From Alteribacter populi (lineage in GTDB: Bacteria > Bacillota > Bacilli > Bacillales > Salisediminibacteriaceae), in NCBI RefSeq assembly GCF_002352765.1, contig NZ_KZ293963.1:2130368-2194367 (forward strand): a stretch of DNA of 64,000 bases. Direction: 5' to 3'. Below the pieces are notes generated by a model that was given only the letters and a program-made list of their open reading frames with translations, was not told the DNA's origin and did not search any database. Position 1 is the first letter of the stretch; each line of letters opens with the position of its first letter. Positions 51,760 to 59,632 of the stretch are shown here, one piece after another. The position numbers were made by a program, and so were the translations under genes.

Positions 51760-52863
51760 TTACTTTCCTCCTACTAACTCATGTACTCTTGATTCGATGA
51801 CATGAATGTCGTCTCCTTGAAGCGGTCGCGGATCAATATCGAAAAAACCTTGTCTCACGCCATAATCTCGAGTATAGATTGCAATTTCACCTTCGCGCAG
51901 TCCCGTAACGACATCCTGTGCTGTTGTATTTGCTTGTTGTGATTCTATGTGAATACGTGCACGGAAAATCGCTCGCCCTGCTTCATCCTGTACAATTGCA
52001 ACCTGAACACCTTCAAGATTTTGCAATGACATTAGTGCTTGTAATGTTTCTTTTTCTTGTTCGCTATTATCTTTTTTAACACCGTATTCATCAAGTGCTT
52101 GAAGTAACCCAAAGGTTGTTTCTTTCCCCACCTTCATACTTCGTCCAATACAATGTAACTGTACTTTTACCCACTCAATATAGTCTCGTTTACCCCCAAC
52201 AATCCCTGAAGTTGGTCCTTCAATTGCCTTTGAACCACTGTAAATTACAAGGTCAGATATTTTTACATATTTTTGAATATCCTCTTCTGCTGCTGCATCC
52301 ATAATGAGTGGAACATCGTTACGCCTAGCAACTTCCCAGGCTTCTTCGGCAGAAATCATATTTTTTTGGACTGCATGATGTGATTTCACATAAAGAATAG
52401 CGGCAGTGTTTTCAGAAATCGCTTCTTCAATATGTTCTTCTCTGCCTTCATTGGCATAGCCAACTTCAACGAGCTTCCCACCACCCAAATGAACCATCGT
52501 TTCAACAGGGGCTCCGTATTGTACGTTTTGACCTTTTAGTATAATAATTTCACTTTTAGGAATGTCTTCTTGGTGCAGACGTTCACTTTTGCGACGATTC
52601 CCTTGTGTCACTAGCGCAGCAACAGAGAGTACAATCCCACTTGATGCCGAGTTAACAATAACCGCTGCTTCTGAATCAAGGATATCTGAAGCGTAATCTC
52701 CTGCTTTATCCACTAAGTCTGCAATCTCTACATAATTTTGCCCGCCTTGTTTCATCGCATCCATCACAGTATCCGACGGAGCTGATACACCAAGGATGCT
52801 CATCCGTCCACTAGCATTAATCACACGCTTAAGTCCATATTTAGCATTCAAAGAATTCACCAT
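51760..52863 (-). CDS. dgaE: DgaE-like PLP-dependent ammonia-lyase (SelA-related)
   Basis: The product of about 367 residues is a SelA/cystathionine-synthase-like PLP enzyme of the DgaE family. In Salmonella DgaE converts D-glucosaminate-6-phosphate to KDGP and ammonia. Features: LKRVINASGRMSILGVSAPSD, EAAVIVNSASSGIVLSVAAL, LIMDAAAEEDIQKYV and the PLP-Lys in IYSGSKAIEGPTSGIVGG. Here there is no PTS to deliver a 6-phosphate, and a KDG kinase is present, so the substrate may be the unphosphorylated amino acid sugar. ATG 52863 follows GGAGTGG at 6 nt; a TTG at 52869 is less likely. Confidence 0.87.
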   Translation of the reverse strand: MVNSLNAKYGLKRVINASGRMSILGVSAPSDTVMDAMKQGGQNYVEIADLVDKAGDYASDILDSEAAVIVNSASSGIVLSVAALVTQGNRRKSERLHQEDIPKSEIIILKGQNVQYGAPVETMVHLGGGKLVEVGYANEGREEHIEEAISENTAAILYVKSHHAVQKNMISAEEAWEVARRNDVPLIMDAAAEEDIQKYVKISDLVIYSGSKAIEGPTSGIVGGKRDYIEWVKVQLHCIGRSMKVGKETTFGLLQALDEYGVKKDNSEQEKETLQALMSLQNLEGVQVAIVQDEAGRAIFRARIHIESQQANTTAQDVVTGLREGEIAIYTRDYGVRQGFFDIDPRPLQGDDIHVIESRVHELVGGK

Positions 52864-53941
52864 TGACAACCACTCCTTTTGTTTCTATTCGCCTTTCTGC
52901 TACACGCTTCTCCCCTTCAGAATCAACAAGTGTAGTCGGTCCACCTTTAACTGTAAATAGGGTTAAATTCGCAACATCGCCAACTTTAATTCGACCAAGC
53001 TCGGGTTTTTCAAGCCAGCTTGCTGCATTTATTGTGACCGCTTCGATCACATCTTCAAGCGAATATCCTAGGTAAAGAAATTTCGAAAGGACATTTGCCA
53101 TGCTATATACAGGACCGTTTATTCGGTTCCCACGATATATGTCTGTACTGATTGTATCTAAACCGATGCAATGTTGTTTTGCTGCTTCTGCAACCTTAAA
53201 TGAGAAGCTTGCAGTACCATGACCAACATCCAAATGTACACCACGTTCAATTGCATCGGTGAACACTTTAAGCGGTTTACCATGACCATTGAAAAGGTTA
53301 TTCTCTTTCCCGTTGAGATAATGAGTAAGGACATCCTTATTTTCTAAAAGCGGAATGACCTCTTCAATATTTGGCGGACCAGAACCGATGTGTACCATTA
53401 ACGGCAATGAGGTTTTACTAGAAAGTGATCGTGCAATATGTAGGGGTTCAATACCGCTGTCACAAACGACACTCTTACTTATCCGTGCCTTCAACCCAAC
53501 TATGACATCTCTATACTCATTTACTGCCCGCACTACCTTTTCTTTGTCTATCCATTCTATATTGGATAATTCATCGACCCTTTTCAAACCGATTCTTGAA
53601 ATGTTCAAAAAAGCGAACATGTTTGTTTTGGCTCTGTTTCTACTCGCACCTATATCTGCTATTCGGTCGGCTCCACAACTACCAGCATCAACAATTGTTG
53701 TAACGCCTTGTTTTACTCCTATTTCATCTATTTCATCGCCATAGGGGTCAAAATGAGGAAATGCATGGACATGTAAATCTATCCAACCACTCGATACATA
53801 CACACCTGAGTGGTCTAACACATACCCGCGTCCACTCCCGGCCTTTGTCACCTCAGCAATTTTACCGTCCCTAATCACGATATCGATCTTCTTTTCATTA
53901 TTCACCCGCTTTACATTACGTAATACGAATTGACCTTTCAT
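52841..53941 (-). CDS. Amidohydrolase/deacetylase of the EF_0837/AHA_3915 family
   Basis: The 366-residue metal-dependent amidohydrolase fold shows the binuclear-site ligands: DLHVHAF, carboxylated-Lys candidate IVGLKARIS, LMVHIGSG, LDVGHGTASFSFK and TISTDIYRGN. The C-terminal beta-domain has AASWLEKPELGRIKVGDVANLTLF. This family is regularly clustered with DgaE- and DgaF-like genes. It is first in the operon and probably removes an N-acyl (for example acetyl) group from the imported compound before the ammonia-lyase step. The reaction is inferred; related proteins have been shown to deacetylate N-acetylated metabolites. Confidence 0.83.
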   Translation of the reverse strand: MKGQFVLRNVKRVNNEKKIDIVIRDGKIAEVTKAGSGRGYVLDHSGVYVSSGWIDLHVHAFPHFDPYGDEIDEIGVKQGVTTIVDAGSCGADRIADIGASRNRAKTNMFAFLNISRIGLKRVDELSNIEWIDKEKVVRAVNEYRDVIVGLKARISKSVVCDSGIEPLHIARSLSSKTSLPLMVHIGSGPPNIEEVIPLLENKDVLTHYLNGKENNLFNGHGKPLKVFTDAIERGVHLDVGHGTASFSFKVAEAAKQHCIGLDTISTDIYRGNRINGPVYSMANVLSKFLYLGYSLEDVIEAVTINAASWLEKPELGRIKVGDVANLTLFTVKGGPTTLVDSEGEKRVAERRIETKGVVVNGEFFEC

Positions 53942-54006
53942 TCATTTCACCTTTTCCCACTCTTATTAAGCACGCTTACTTTCTATGAAAATCAAAATAT
54001 AATTAT

Positions 54007-54068
54007 AACGTTATAATGTTAAGGTACCACATAAAATAATCAAAGTAAATATAACATTATAATGTTTA
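54007..54068. promoter_or_regulatory. Tandem palindromic operators upstream of the amidohydrolase operon
   Basis: Two 16-nt sites, AACGTTATAATGTTAA (54007-54022) and AACATTATAATGTTTA (54053-54068), share AACRTTATAATGTT and are 46 bp apart. The first overlaps the perfect palindrome ATTATAACGTTATAAT (54002-54017); the second contains the perfect 14-mer AACATTATAATGTT. They are probable targets of the GntR regulator at the end of this operon. Confidence 0.6.
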
Positions 54069-54093
54069 TTGTCTCACCTTTCCGGAATAATAG

Positions 54094-54122
54094 AAAAAAC
54101 CTTTAGTCATCTGGACTAAAGG
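54094..54122 (-). terminator. Intrinsic terminator
   Basis: CCTTTAGTC (54100-54108) pairs with GACTAAAGG (54114-54122); the A-run at 54094-54099 gives a T-tract on the minus strand. It lies just after the stop of the possible small reading frame at 54137. Confidence 0.8.
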
Positions 54123-54136
54123 CATAAATTCTAAAT

Positions 54137-54292
54137 CTACTTAATATCAAAATCCCCCTTTCGCTTCCCACTATTTATTAAATTTTCCATTTGATTGATT
54201 CGCTTTTGTAAATAAGTTAATTGATTAATTACACATAGAAGTAAAGTTTCTCCTAGTAGAAAACTAAGAATAATATTGATTTTAAGGAATAA
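54137..54292 (-). pseudogene. Possible small membrane-protein remnant
   Basis: An open frame on the minus strand encodes a hydrophobic segment (INIILSFLLGETLLLCVINQ) followed by a polar stretch (LTYLQKRINQMENLINSGKR) and a stop, then a good terminator. This looks like a small single-span membrane protein, but no ATG, GTG or TTG start is present in frame before the upstream stop. It may be decayed or use an ATT start. The function is unknown. Confidence 0.3.
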
Positions 54293-54299
54293 TCATACC

Positions 54300-54600
54300 T
54301 AATAGCAGGAAGAAGACCATTCGTTATATGAATGACTTAATCGAATTACCACAGATGAGACAAGACATAAGTACAACTTTAAATACATTTACGTGAATAT
54401 CATGATGACGGGATTGACCTCATTTAAAGTCTACCAGTAATGAAATAACTGAGCAGATGCAAGAGGTACAAGCAGATAATGTAGGCTTGGGTCAATATGT
54501 AAGAAACAGTCTTTCCTATCAAGAGTGGACCGACCTTAATTTGGCGTGAAGCTTATAAAAATGCAGAAATAGATGTGAACGTGGAAGTCAAATGAAAAGA
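54300..54600 (+). pseudogene. Decayed coding remnant, unidentified
   Basis: Several short protein-like stretches follow one another on the plus strand in different frames, broken by stops: RYMNDLIELPQMRQDISTTL (from about 54320), HDDGIDLI, EITEQMQEVQADNVGLGQYV with RNSLSYQEWTDLNL, then WREAYKNAEIDVNVEVK and a stop near 54594. The sequence reads like a single gene damaged by frameshifts and deletions. I do not recognise the family. Confidence 0.4.
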
Positions 54601-54695
54601 GTTTGGCAACATACATTAAGATAAAATCAAGAGGGTGAGCAATAAAGGAAGTCAAATGAACACCCCCGCATATTTTAGCTTTATAATCAAAAGCA

Positions 54696-54728
54696 ATAAA
54701 TCCTCCTCAGTTTATCGGGAGGATTTTC
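54696..54728. terminator. Bidirectional terminator-like hairpin
   Basis: AAATCCTCC (54698-54706) pairs with GGAGGATTT (54718-54726) with A and T tails on the two sides. It lies between the decayed plus-strand remnant and the GbsR-type gene. Confidence 0.75.
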
Positions 54729-54760
54729 TCTGTTCACTTAATCGAATAGTCGTTGCCATA

Positions 54761-54796
54761 GAAAAAAATAGACGAGAAGTACCCTCACTCTCGCCT
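54761..54796 (-). terminator. Intrinsic terminator after the GbsR-type gene
   Basis: On the minus strand AGGCGAGA pairs with TCTCGTCT, followed by ATTTTTTTC. It begins 12 nt beyond the stop codon. Confidence 0.75.
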
Positions 54797-54807
54797 AGTA
54801 GCCAATT

Positions 54808-55368
54808 TTATTTTTCTCGTATTTTCTTCGGCACGATATTAAAAATTTCACCGGTTTCAAACAATGAAACGACTTGTGTAAGCCATTCATAATAGGCTTC
54901 AGCGTCTTTTAATTTCTCTAAATCGACATCGATTTCACGTTTAATTTGGTCGTGCTCGGTTTCTCCTTCCAAAGAAACCAACATCCTCTTTGTTTCTTCA
55001 ATCGCTCGTTTATTTTTCTCCGTGGCTTCGCTCCAGCGCGTGATAAAGACATTGGAGAATGACTTATACCAGTCGTCTTCTGTTTTGTACAAATCTTTAC
55101 GAATGCCTTTTTCCCACACTTGCTCGACCATGTCTGCTTGCAGCAGGGAGCGGATGTTGGTTGACATGCTTGTCTTGCTCATTTCCATTTCGCAACTCAT
55201 TTGATCTAAAGTCATAGGGCGCTCAGAGAAGAAAACCGTACCGTAAAGTCTACCTGCAGATGGGGTGATGTTATATAAGTGAATATTTTTCGCAATTTCA
55301 TTTATAAACCGGTTTCGAGCGGCCTCGAGCTTATTTTTGTCCTGGTCGTAGGTGCTATGGTTGGCCAT
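54808..55368 (-). CDS. GbsR/MarR-type regulator of compatible-solute uptake
   Basis: This winged-helix protein of about 186 residues matches the GbsR/OpcR family, MarR-like repressors of glycine betaine synthesis and choline/betaine uptake genes. Features: RNRFINEIAKNIHLYNITPSAGRLYGTVFFSERPMTLDQM, then the recognition segment MEMSKTSMSTNIRSLLQADMVEQVWEKGIRKDLYKTE, and a long C-terminal helical region. ATG 55368 follows AGGAGGTAGGG at ideal spacing; an earlier in-frame start at 55416 is unlikely. It is divergent from opuAA-AB-AC, the obvious target. Confidence 0.87.
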   Translation of the reverse strand: MANHSTYDQDKNKLEAARNRFINEIAKNIHLYNITPSAGRLYGTVFFSERPMTLDQMSCEMEMSKTSMSTNIRSLLQADMVEQVWEKGIRKDLYKTEDDWYKSFSNVFITRWSEATEKNKRAIEETKRMLVSLEGETEHDQIKREIDVDLEKLKDAEAYYEWLTQVVSLFETGEIFNIVPKKIREK

Positions 55369-55791
55369 CGCCCTACCTCCTTCTCTTATTACTATACAAA
55401 ATAGTAGCAGACTCAACTTAGATGTTAAAGACAGAAGAAAGAAAGTAAACAGAAGTAATCACGAGGAAATATAAGTATTTATAATGATAAATCCATACAG
55501 TTTTTACTGAACAAACTTTTTATCCAATATAAATGATTCATTCCGTTTGAACATCTTTAACTAAACCAGTATAGTGAGACAAGTGTGATTGAATCTATTT
55601 ACATATGACTTTTTAATCATAATACAAATTAAACTTTGTTTTCACACCGCGTCACTAGGTCTAAGGTAATAACCTAGTGACGAAAGTTGAGTCTAAAAAC
55701 TTACACTTTTATCGTTGCATCTTCGTTTTACTTTTACTATCGTCTTTTTTCCAGTTATATATTCTAGCAGTAAAAAAATTGAGGTGATCGA
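55369..55791 (+). promoter_or_regulatory. Divergent control region between the GbsR-type gene and opuAA
   Basis: This 420-bp stretch has no gene. A plus-strand TTTACA (55598-55603) with TAATAC 16 bp on (55620-55625) is a possible opuA promoter. Downstream, within the presumed leader, CGTCACTAGGT (55650-55660) and ACCTAGTGACG (55672-55682) form a perfect 11-bp inverted repeat without a T-tract, a candidate binding site for the GbsR-type protein. The opuAA ribosome site GAGGTGAT is at about 55780-55787. Confidence 0.5.
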
Positions 55792-56997
55792 ATGTCAAAA
55801 ATAAAAGTTGAAAAGTTAACCAAAGTATTCGGTAAACGACCGAAACAAGCTTTGAAACTATTAGATAACGACAAATCAAAAGACGAAATTTTAGCAAAGA
55901 CAGGGATGACAGTAGGGGTCAACCAAGCATCCTTCGATGTCGAAGATGGTGAAATCTTTGTAATTATGGGATTATCGGGAAGCGGAAAGTCCACACTCGT
56001 GCGTCTGCTCAACAGATTGATTGAACCGACAAGCGGAAATGTTTGGGTCGACGGCGAAGATCTCGCTCATATGAGTGATAATGATTTACGTCAAGTTCGG
56101 CGTAAAAAGCTCAGCATGGTCTTTCAAAAGTTTGGACTGTTTCCGTTTCGATCGATCCAAGAAAACGTCGAGTATGGATTAGAGATTCAAGGAATTGACA
56201 AAGAAGAACGGATAAGAAAAGCAAGCCAGTCCCTTGAACTTGTTGGTCTTAAGGGGTATGAGGACAAGTATCCTGATGAACTATCTGGTGGAATGCAGCA
56301 ACGTGTCGGTCTGGCAAGAGCATTGGCCAATGATCCAGATATCCTCTTGATGGATGAAGCTTTCTCAGCATTAGACCCTCTCATTCGAAAAGATATGCAA
56401 GATGAACTTCTAGACCTTCAAGAATCTATGAAAAAAACGATCGTCTTTATTACGCATGATTTAGACGAAGCGCTCCGGATCGGGGACCGCATCACGATCA
56501 TGAAAGATGGTGCCATTGTCCAAATTGGCACACCGGAAGAAATTTTAACCAGTCCTGCAAATGAATATGTTGAACGATTTGTTGAAGATGTAGATCGTTC
56601 AAAAGTGTACACTGCAGAAAACATTATGGTGAGGCCTGAAACAGTAAATGCAGAAAAACATGGTCCTCGTGTCGCTCTACAGCGTATGCGTGACGCGAAC
56701 ATTTCCAGTATTTATGTAACAAAAAGAAACAAAGAATTGATGGGGATTTTGCATGTAGACGAGGTTTCCACTGCAGTAAAAAATAACGAGACTGATATAA
56801 TGCCTTACATACGAAATGAAGTGCCAACAGTCGATGCAAGCACACCTATGAACGAACTCTTTGAGATTTCATCAACTTCTCAAGTACCAATTGCTGTAGT
56901 TGATGAAAACAGACGACTAAAAGGTATTATTATCCGTAGTAAAGTGCTGGCCGCTCTATCTGGAAATGAGGTGAACATTCATGAATCTGATTCCTAG
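55792..56997 (+). CDS. opuAA: Glycine betaine/proline ABC transporter ATPase
   Basis: The 401-residue ATPase subunit of an OpuA/ProU-type osmoprotectant importer has the family-specific KVFGKRPKQALKLL segment near the N-terminus, Walker A GLSGSGKST (~63-71), Q-loop FQKFGLFPFRSI, signature LSGGMQQRV, Walker B ILLMDEAFSALDPL and H-loop ITHDLDEA. Tandem CBS domains (~280-395) close the protein; in OpuA these sense ionic strength. It overlaps opuAB by 17 nt. It is one of the few plus-strand genes in the window. Confidence 0.95.
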   Translation: MSKIKVEKLTKVFGKRPKQALKLLDNDKSKDEILAKTGMTVGVNQASFDVEDGEIFVIMGLSGSGKSTLVRLLNRLIEPTSGNVWVDGEDLAHMSDNDLRQVRRKKLSMVFQKFGLFPFRSIQENVEYGLEIQGIDKEERIRKASQSLELVGLKGYEDKYPDELSGGMQQRVGLARALANDPDILLMDEAFSALDPLIRKDMQDELLDLQESMKKTIVFITHDLDEALRIGDRITIMKDGAIVQIGTPEEILTSPANEYVERFVEDVDRSKVYTAENIMVRPETVNAEKHGPRVALQRMRDANISSIYVTKRNKELMGILHVDEVSTAVKNNETDIMPYIRNEVPTVDASTPMNELFEISSTSQVPIAVVDENRRLKGIIIRSKVLAALSGNEVNIHESDS

Positions 56998-57823
56998 AAT
57001 TCCCTTAGGTGACTGGGTTGAAGCGTTCGTCGAATGGTTAAAAAGTGCAGAAATGATTATTGGGGCATTAAGAAGTACGATCGAATTTATTGCCTCAAAC
57101 ATCTTTCTATCACTCTTTGAAGTGATTCCACCACTTGTATTTATTCTTTTATTAACTGGAATCTCATTTTTACTCGTACGTAAAGAAAAAAGTTACGGCT
57201 TACCATTGCTTGTTTTGTTTGGACTTCTTTTTATAGAGAATTTAGAATACTGGGATGACTTGTTAATTACATTATCCCTTGTTCTTACTGCGACATTAAT
57301 TTCTGTTATTATTGGAATTCCGTTTGGAATCTGGATGGCAAAAAGTGATATTGTCAGACGAATTTTCACACCGGTATTAGACTTTATGCAGACAATGCCA
57401 GCTTTTGTTTACTTAATTCCGGCTGTTGCCTTCTTTGGAATCGGTATTGTACCTGGCGTGGTCGCGTCTGTCATTTTTGCAATGCCGCCAACTGTCCGGT
57501 TAACAAACCTAGGGATTCGTCAAGTACCTACAGAAATGATTGAGGCTTCAGATTCCTTTGGGTCCACTCCGAAACAAAAATTGTTTAAAGTTCAACTTCC
57601 TATGGCAAAAACAACGATTATGGCTGGTGTAAACCAAACGATCATGCTTGCATTATCTATGGTTGTTATTGCCGCTATGATTGGAACAGATGGCATCGGC
57701 CGCCAAGTTTATTACGCGGTTGGTCGTAATGACATCGCAATGGGATTTGAAGCAGGGATCTGCTTAGTGATTTTAGCAATTATCCTAGATCGCATGACAC
57801 AAACACTTAATAAGAAGGCTTAA
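56981..57823 (+). CDS. opuAB: Glycine betaine/proline ABC transporter permease
   Basis: This 280-residue permease of the ProW/OpuAB type begins with the short amphipathic LIPRIPLGDWVEAFVEWL and has six to seven membrane helices. The conserved permease loops read TLSLVLTATLISVIIGIPFGIWMA, PVLDFMQTMPAFVYLIPAVAFFGIG, and the EAA-like QVPTEMIEASDSFGSTPKQKLFKVQLPMA. It starts after GAGGTG inside the end of opuAA. It transports betaine or related solutes delivered by OpuAC. Confidence 0.95.
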   Translation: MNLIPRIPLGDWVEAFVEWLKSAEMIIGALRSTIEFIASNIFLSLFEVIPPLVFILLLTGISFLLVRKEKSYGLPLLVLFGLLFIENLEYWDDLLITLSLVLTATLISVIIGIPFGIWMAKSDIVRRIFTPVLDFMQTMPAFVYLIPAVAFFGIGIVPGVVASVIFAMPPTVRLTNLGIRQVPTEMIEASDSFGSTPKQKLFKVQLPMAKTTIMAGVNQTIMLALSMVVIAAMIGTDGIGRQVYYAVGRNDIAMGFEAGICLVILAIILDRMTQTLNKKA

Positions 57824-57874
57824 TCTCTATTCAATATTTAAATGCGTGTTTAACCTATTAAACTATGTTTTTCT

Positions 57875-57900
57875 CCCTTTTTGAACATCCTTAAAAAGGG
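57875..57900 (+). other. Intra-operon hairpin between opuAB and opuAC
   Basis: CCCTTTTT (57875-57882) pairs with AAAAAGGG (57893-57900) around a 10-nt loop. There is no T-run behind it, so it is more likely a processing or stability element that sets the higher level of the binding protein than a full stop. Confidence 0.45.
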
Positions 57901-57932
57901 TAAAATAAATAGATTTAGTAAAGGAGAGGGTC

Positions 57933-58865
57933 ATGTTGAAACTTAAAAAGTATGGTATCGTTGCCGGTATGTCTTTAGCACTTGTTGCTGCAGGGTGCGG
58001 CACTGACGAAGAAGGAGACAGTACTCCAGTAGACGAAAATGGTGGTGCTGACGAGGAAACAGAAGAAGCAGGCACAAACTACGGAGAAGAGCTTGACTTC
58101 ACAATTACAGGAATCGATGCAGGCGCAGGAGTTATGGCAGCAGCAGAAAAAGCTGTTGAAACGTATGAATTAGACGAATGGACGGTTTCTGCAAGCTCAG
58201 ATGCAGCTATGACACAAGCACTTGCTGATGCTTACGAAAATGAAGAGCCCGTTATCGTTACAGGCTGGACTCCTCACTGGAAGTTTGCTGCTTATGACTT
58301 AAAATACCTAGAAGATCCAGAAGGAACATTTGGTGAAGCTGAAAACATCTACACTTTTGCACGTGAAGGATTAGAAGGCGAAATGCCTGAAGCTTACACT
58401 GTTCTTGATAACTTCCACTGGACAGAAGAAGATATGGGTGAAATCATGATGGCTATTAATGAAGGCCAAGATGAAGCCGAAGCTGCAGCTGAATGGGTTG
58501 AAAACAACGAAGACACGGTTGCAGAGTGGACAGAAGGCGTTGATTCTGTTGACGGAGATTCCATCGAACTTGCTTTTGTTGCGTGGGATTCTGAAATTGC
58601 TTCAACAAATACGATGGGCAAAGTACTAGAAGACCTAGGCTATGAAGTTACGCTAACACCACTTGAGGCTCCATACATGTTCCAGGCTGTAGCAACAGGC
58701 GAAGCTGACGCTATGGTAGCAGCATGGTTACCATTAACTCATGACCATCTTCTAGAAGAGTACGAAGATGATCTTGTAGACCTTGGTGTGAACCTTGAAG
58801 GTGCTCGTACAGGTCTTGTAGTCCCAGAATACATGGAGATCGACTCCATCGAAGACTTAAAATAA
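57933..58865 (+). CDS. opuAC: Glycine betaine-binding lipoprotein
   Basis: The 310-residue OpuAC/ProX-type binding protein has lipobox LVAAGC (Cys22) followed by a very acidic linker rich in Glu and Asp. The ligand domain shows ITGIDAGAGVMAAAEKAVETYEL, EEPVIVTGWTPHWKFAAYDLKYLEDPEG, LDNFHWTEEDMGEIMMAIN, and FVAWDSEIASTNTMGKVLEDLGYEVT; Trp residues in such motifs form the betaine cage. The mature protein is strikingly acidic, as in halotolerant and alkaliphilic bacilli. AAAGGAGAGGG precedes the ATG. Confidence 0.94.
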   Translation: MLKLKKYGIVAGMSLALVAAGCGTDEEGDSTPVDENGGADEETEEAGTNYGEELDFTITGIDAGAGVMAAAEKAVETYELDEWTVSASSDAAMTQALADAYENEEPVIVTGWTPHWKFAAYDLKYLEDPEGTFGEAENIYTFAREGLEGEMPEAYTVLDNFHWTEEDMGEIMMAINEGQDEAEAAAEWVENNEDTVAEWTEGVDSVDGDSIELAFVAWDSEIASTNTMGKVLEDLGYEVTLTPLEAPYMFQAVATGEADAMVAAWLPLTHDHLLEEYEDDLVDLGVNLEGARTGLVVPEYMEIDSIEDLK

Positions 58866-58873
58866 AAAGAATG

Positions 58874-58930
58874 GGTGCCTGACCCCCACTGCTGTGCAGC
58901 ATTAACGCAACGGGGGTCAGGCACCTTTTA
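58874..58930. repeat. GGTGCCTGACCCCC hairpin repeat (copy A), acting as terminator
   Basis: Perfect 14-bp arms, GGTGCCTGACCCCC (58874-58887) and GGGGGTCAGGCACC (58912-58925), surround a 24-nt loop with GCATTAACG, followed by TTTTAT. It sits between the convergent opuAC and SMR genes and should terminate opuA. The same arms and loop recur at 60313-60362. Confidence 0.85.
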
Positions 58931-59242
58931 TGATAATGCTTTTAATCCTGTTACGCCAATGACGATTGCAAAAAGACTCACAATGCGCGCTCGGCTCTTT
59001 GATTCACCAAAGAATATCATGTTCACGACTACAGCACCGGCTGTACCAATGCCAATCCATACTGCGTAGGCTACACTTATTTGTAGGTAGGTAAAGGATG
59101 CGTATAAAAGGGCAAAGGCAATCCCAAAGCCTCCAACAAAAATCAGCATATTTTTTAACGTTTTATTTTGACTAAACATTTTCAATCCTATGACACCGAT
59201 AATTTCAGAGACTGCTGCTATAAAGACTAAAAACCAACCCAT
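58928..59242 (-). CDS. SMR-family exporter subunit (YkkD-like)
   Basis: This 104-residue small multidrug resistance protein has four membrane helices. The essential membrane Glu lies in VSEIIGVIGLK (helix 1), with the helix-3 motif AYAVWIGIGTAGAVVVNMIFFGES and C-terminal ARIVSLFAIVIGVTGLKAL. It pairs with the next-encoded SMR protein (2 nt away) to form a heterodimeric proton-driven exporter like YkkCD or EbrAB. The substrate, guanidinium-type or lipophilic cations, is unknown. No guanidine riboswitch was seen; control appears to be by the TetR protein upstream. Confidence 0.88.
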   Translation of the reverse strand: MGWFLVFIAAVSEIIGVIGLKMFSQNKTLKNMLIFVGGFGIAFALLYASFTYLQISVAYAVWIGIGTAGAVVVNMIFFGESKSRARIVSLFAIVIGVTGLKALS

Positions 59243-59244
59243 GA

Positions 59245-59595
59245 TTATGCAACTCCTTTTTGTATATCGTCTTCTTCATTTTTATTATCTGCTAGCTTTA
59301 AGCCAACAACTCCAGCAACGAGCAGTCCCATAAATAGTCCTTTTGCTACGCTAAAGCTACCTCCAAATATAAACACGTCCATTAAGGCCGTTCCAACTGT
59401 ACCGACTCCAGCAAAAATAGCATAAACCGTTCCGGTCGGTAGACTTTCACAGGCTTTAGAAAGAAAGTAAAAATCTATGAGAATTATGGTAATTACGATG
59501 GCCCAATGCCACCAAGTAGTTGCGACATTAAAACCAAAAATCCACATCCATTCAAATAGACAAGTTAAAATAACATAAACCCAAGCTTTATTCAT
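59245..59595 (-). CDS. SMR-family exporter subunit (YkkC-like)
   Basis: This 116-residue partner subunit has four membrane helices, the membrane Glu in TCLFEWMWIFGFN, the motif SLPTGTVYAIFAGVGTVGTALMDVFIFG resembling YkkC/Gdx, and a charged C-terminal tail. It is first of the two SMR genes; GGAGGTAG precedes its ATG. A palindromic operator at 59612-59628 lies directly upstream of the ribosome site. Confidence 0.88.
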   Translation of the reverse strand: MNKAWVYVILTCLFEWMWIFGFNVATTWWHWAIVITIILIDFYFLSKACESLPTGTVYAIFAGVGTVGTALMDVFIFGGSFSVAKGLFMGLLVAGVVGLKLADNKNEEDDIQKGVA

Positions 59596-59611
59596 AAATA
59601 TCTACCTCCAC

Positions 59612-59628
59612 TGACTGAATATCAGTCA
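59612..59628. promoter_or_regulatory. TetR operator before the SMR genes
   Basis: TGACTGA-ATA-TCAGTCA is a perfect 7-bp inverted repeat with a 3-nt centre, about 17 bp upstream of the SMR start. A closely related site lies before tetR (60253-60269). Confidence 0.75.
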
Positions 59629-59632
59629 TTTT

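Noticed and set aside
58739..58924. Antisense frames across the end of opuAC and the hairpin repeat
   Set aside because: They are shadows of opuAC and of the repeat; no ribosome sites.
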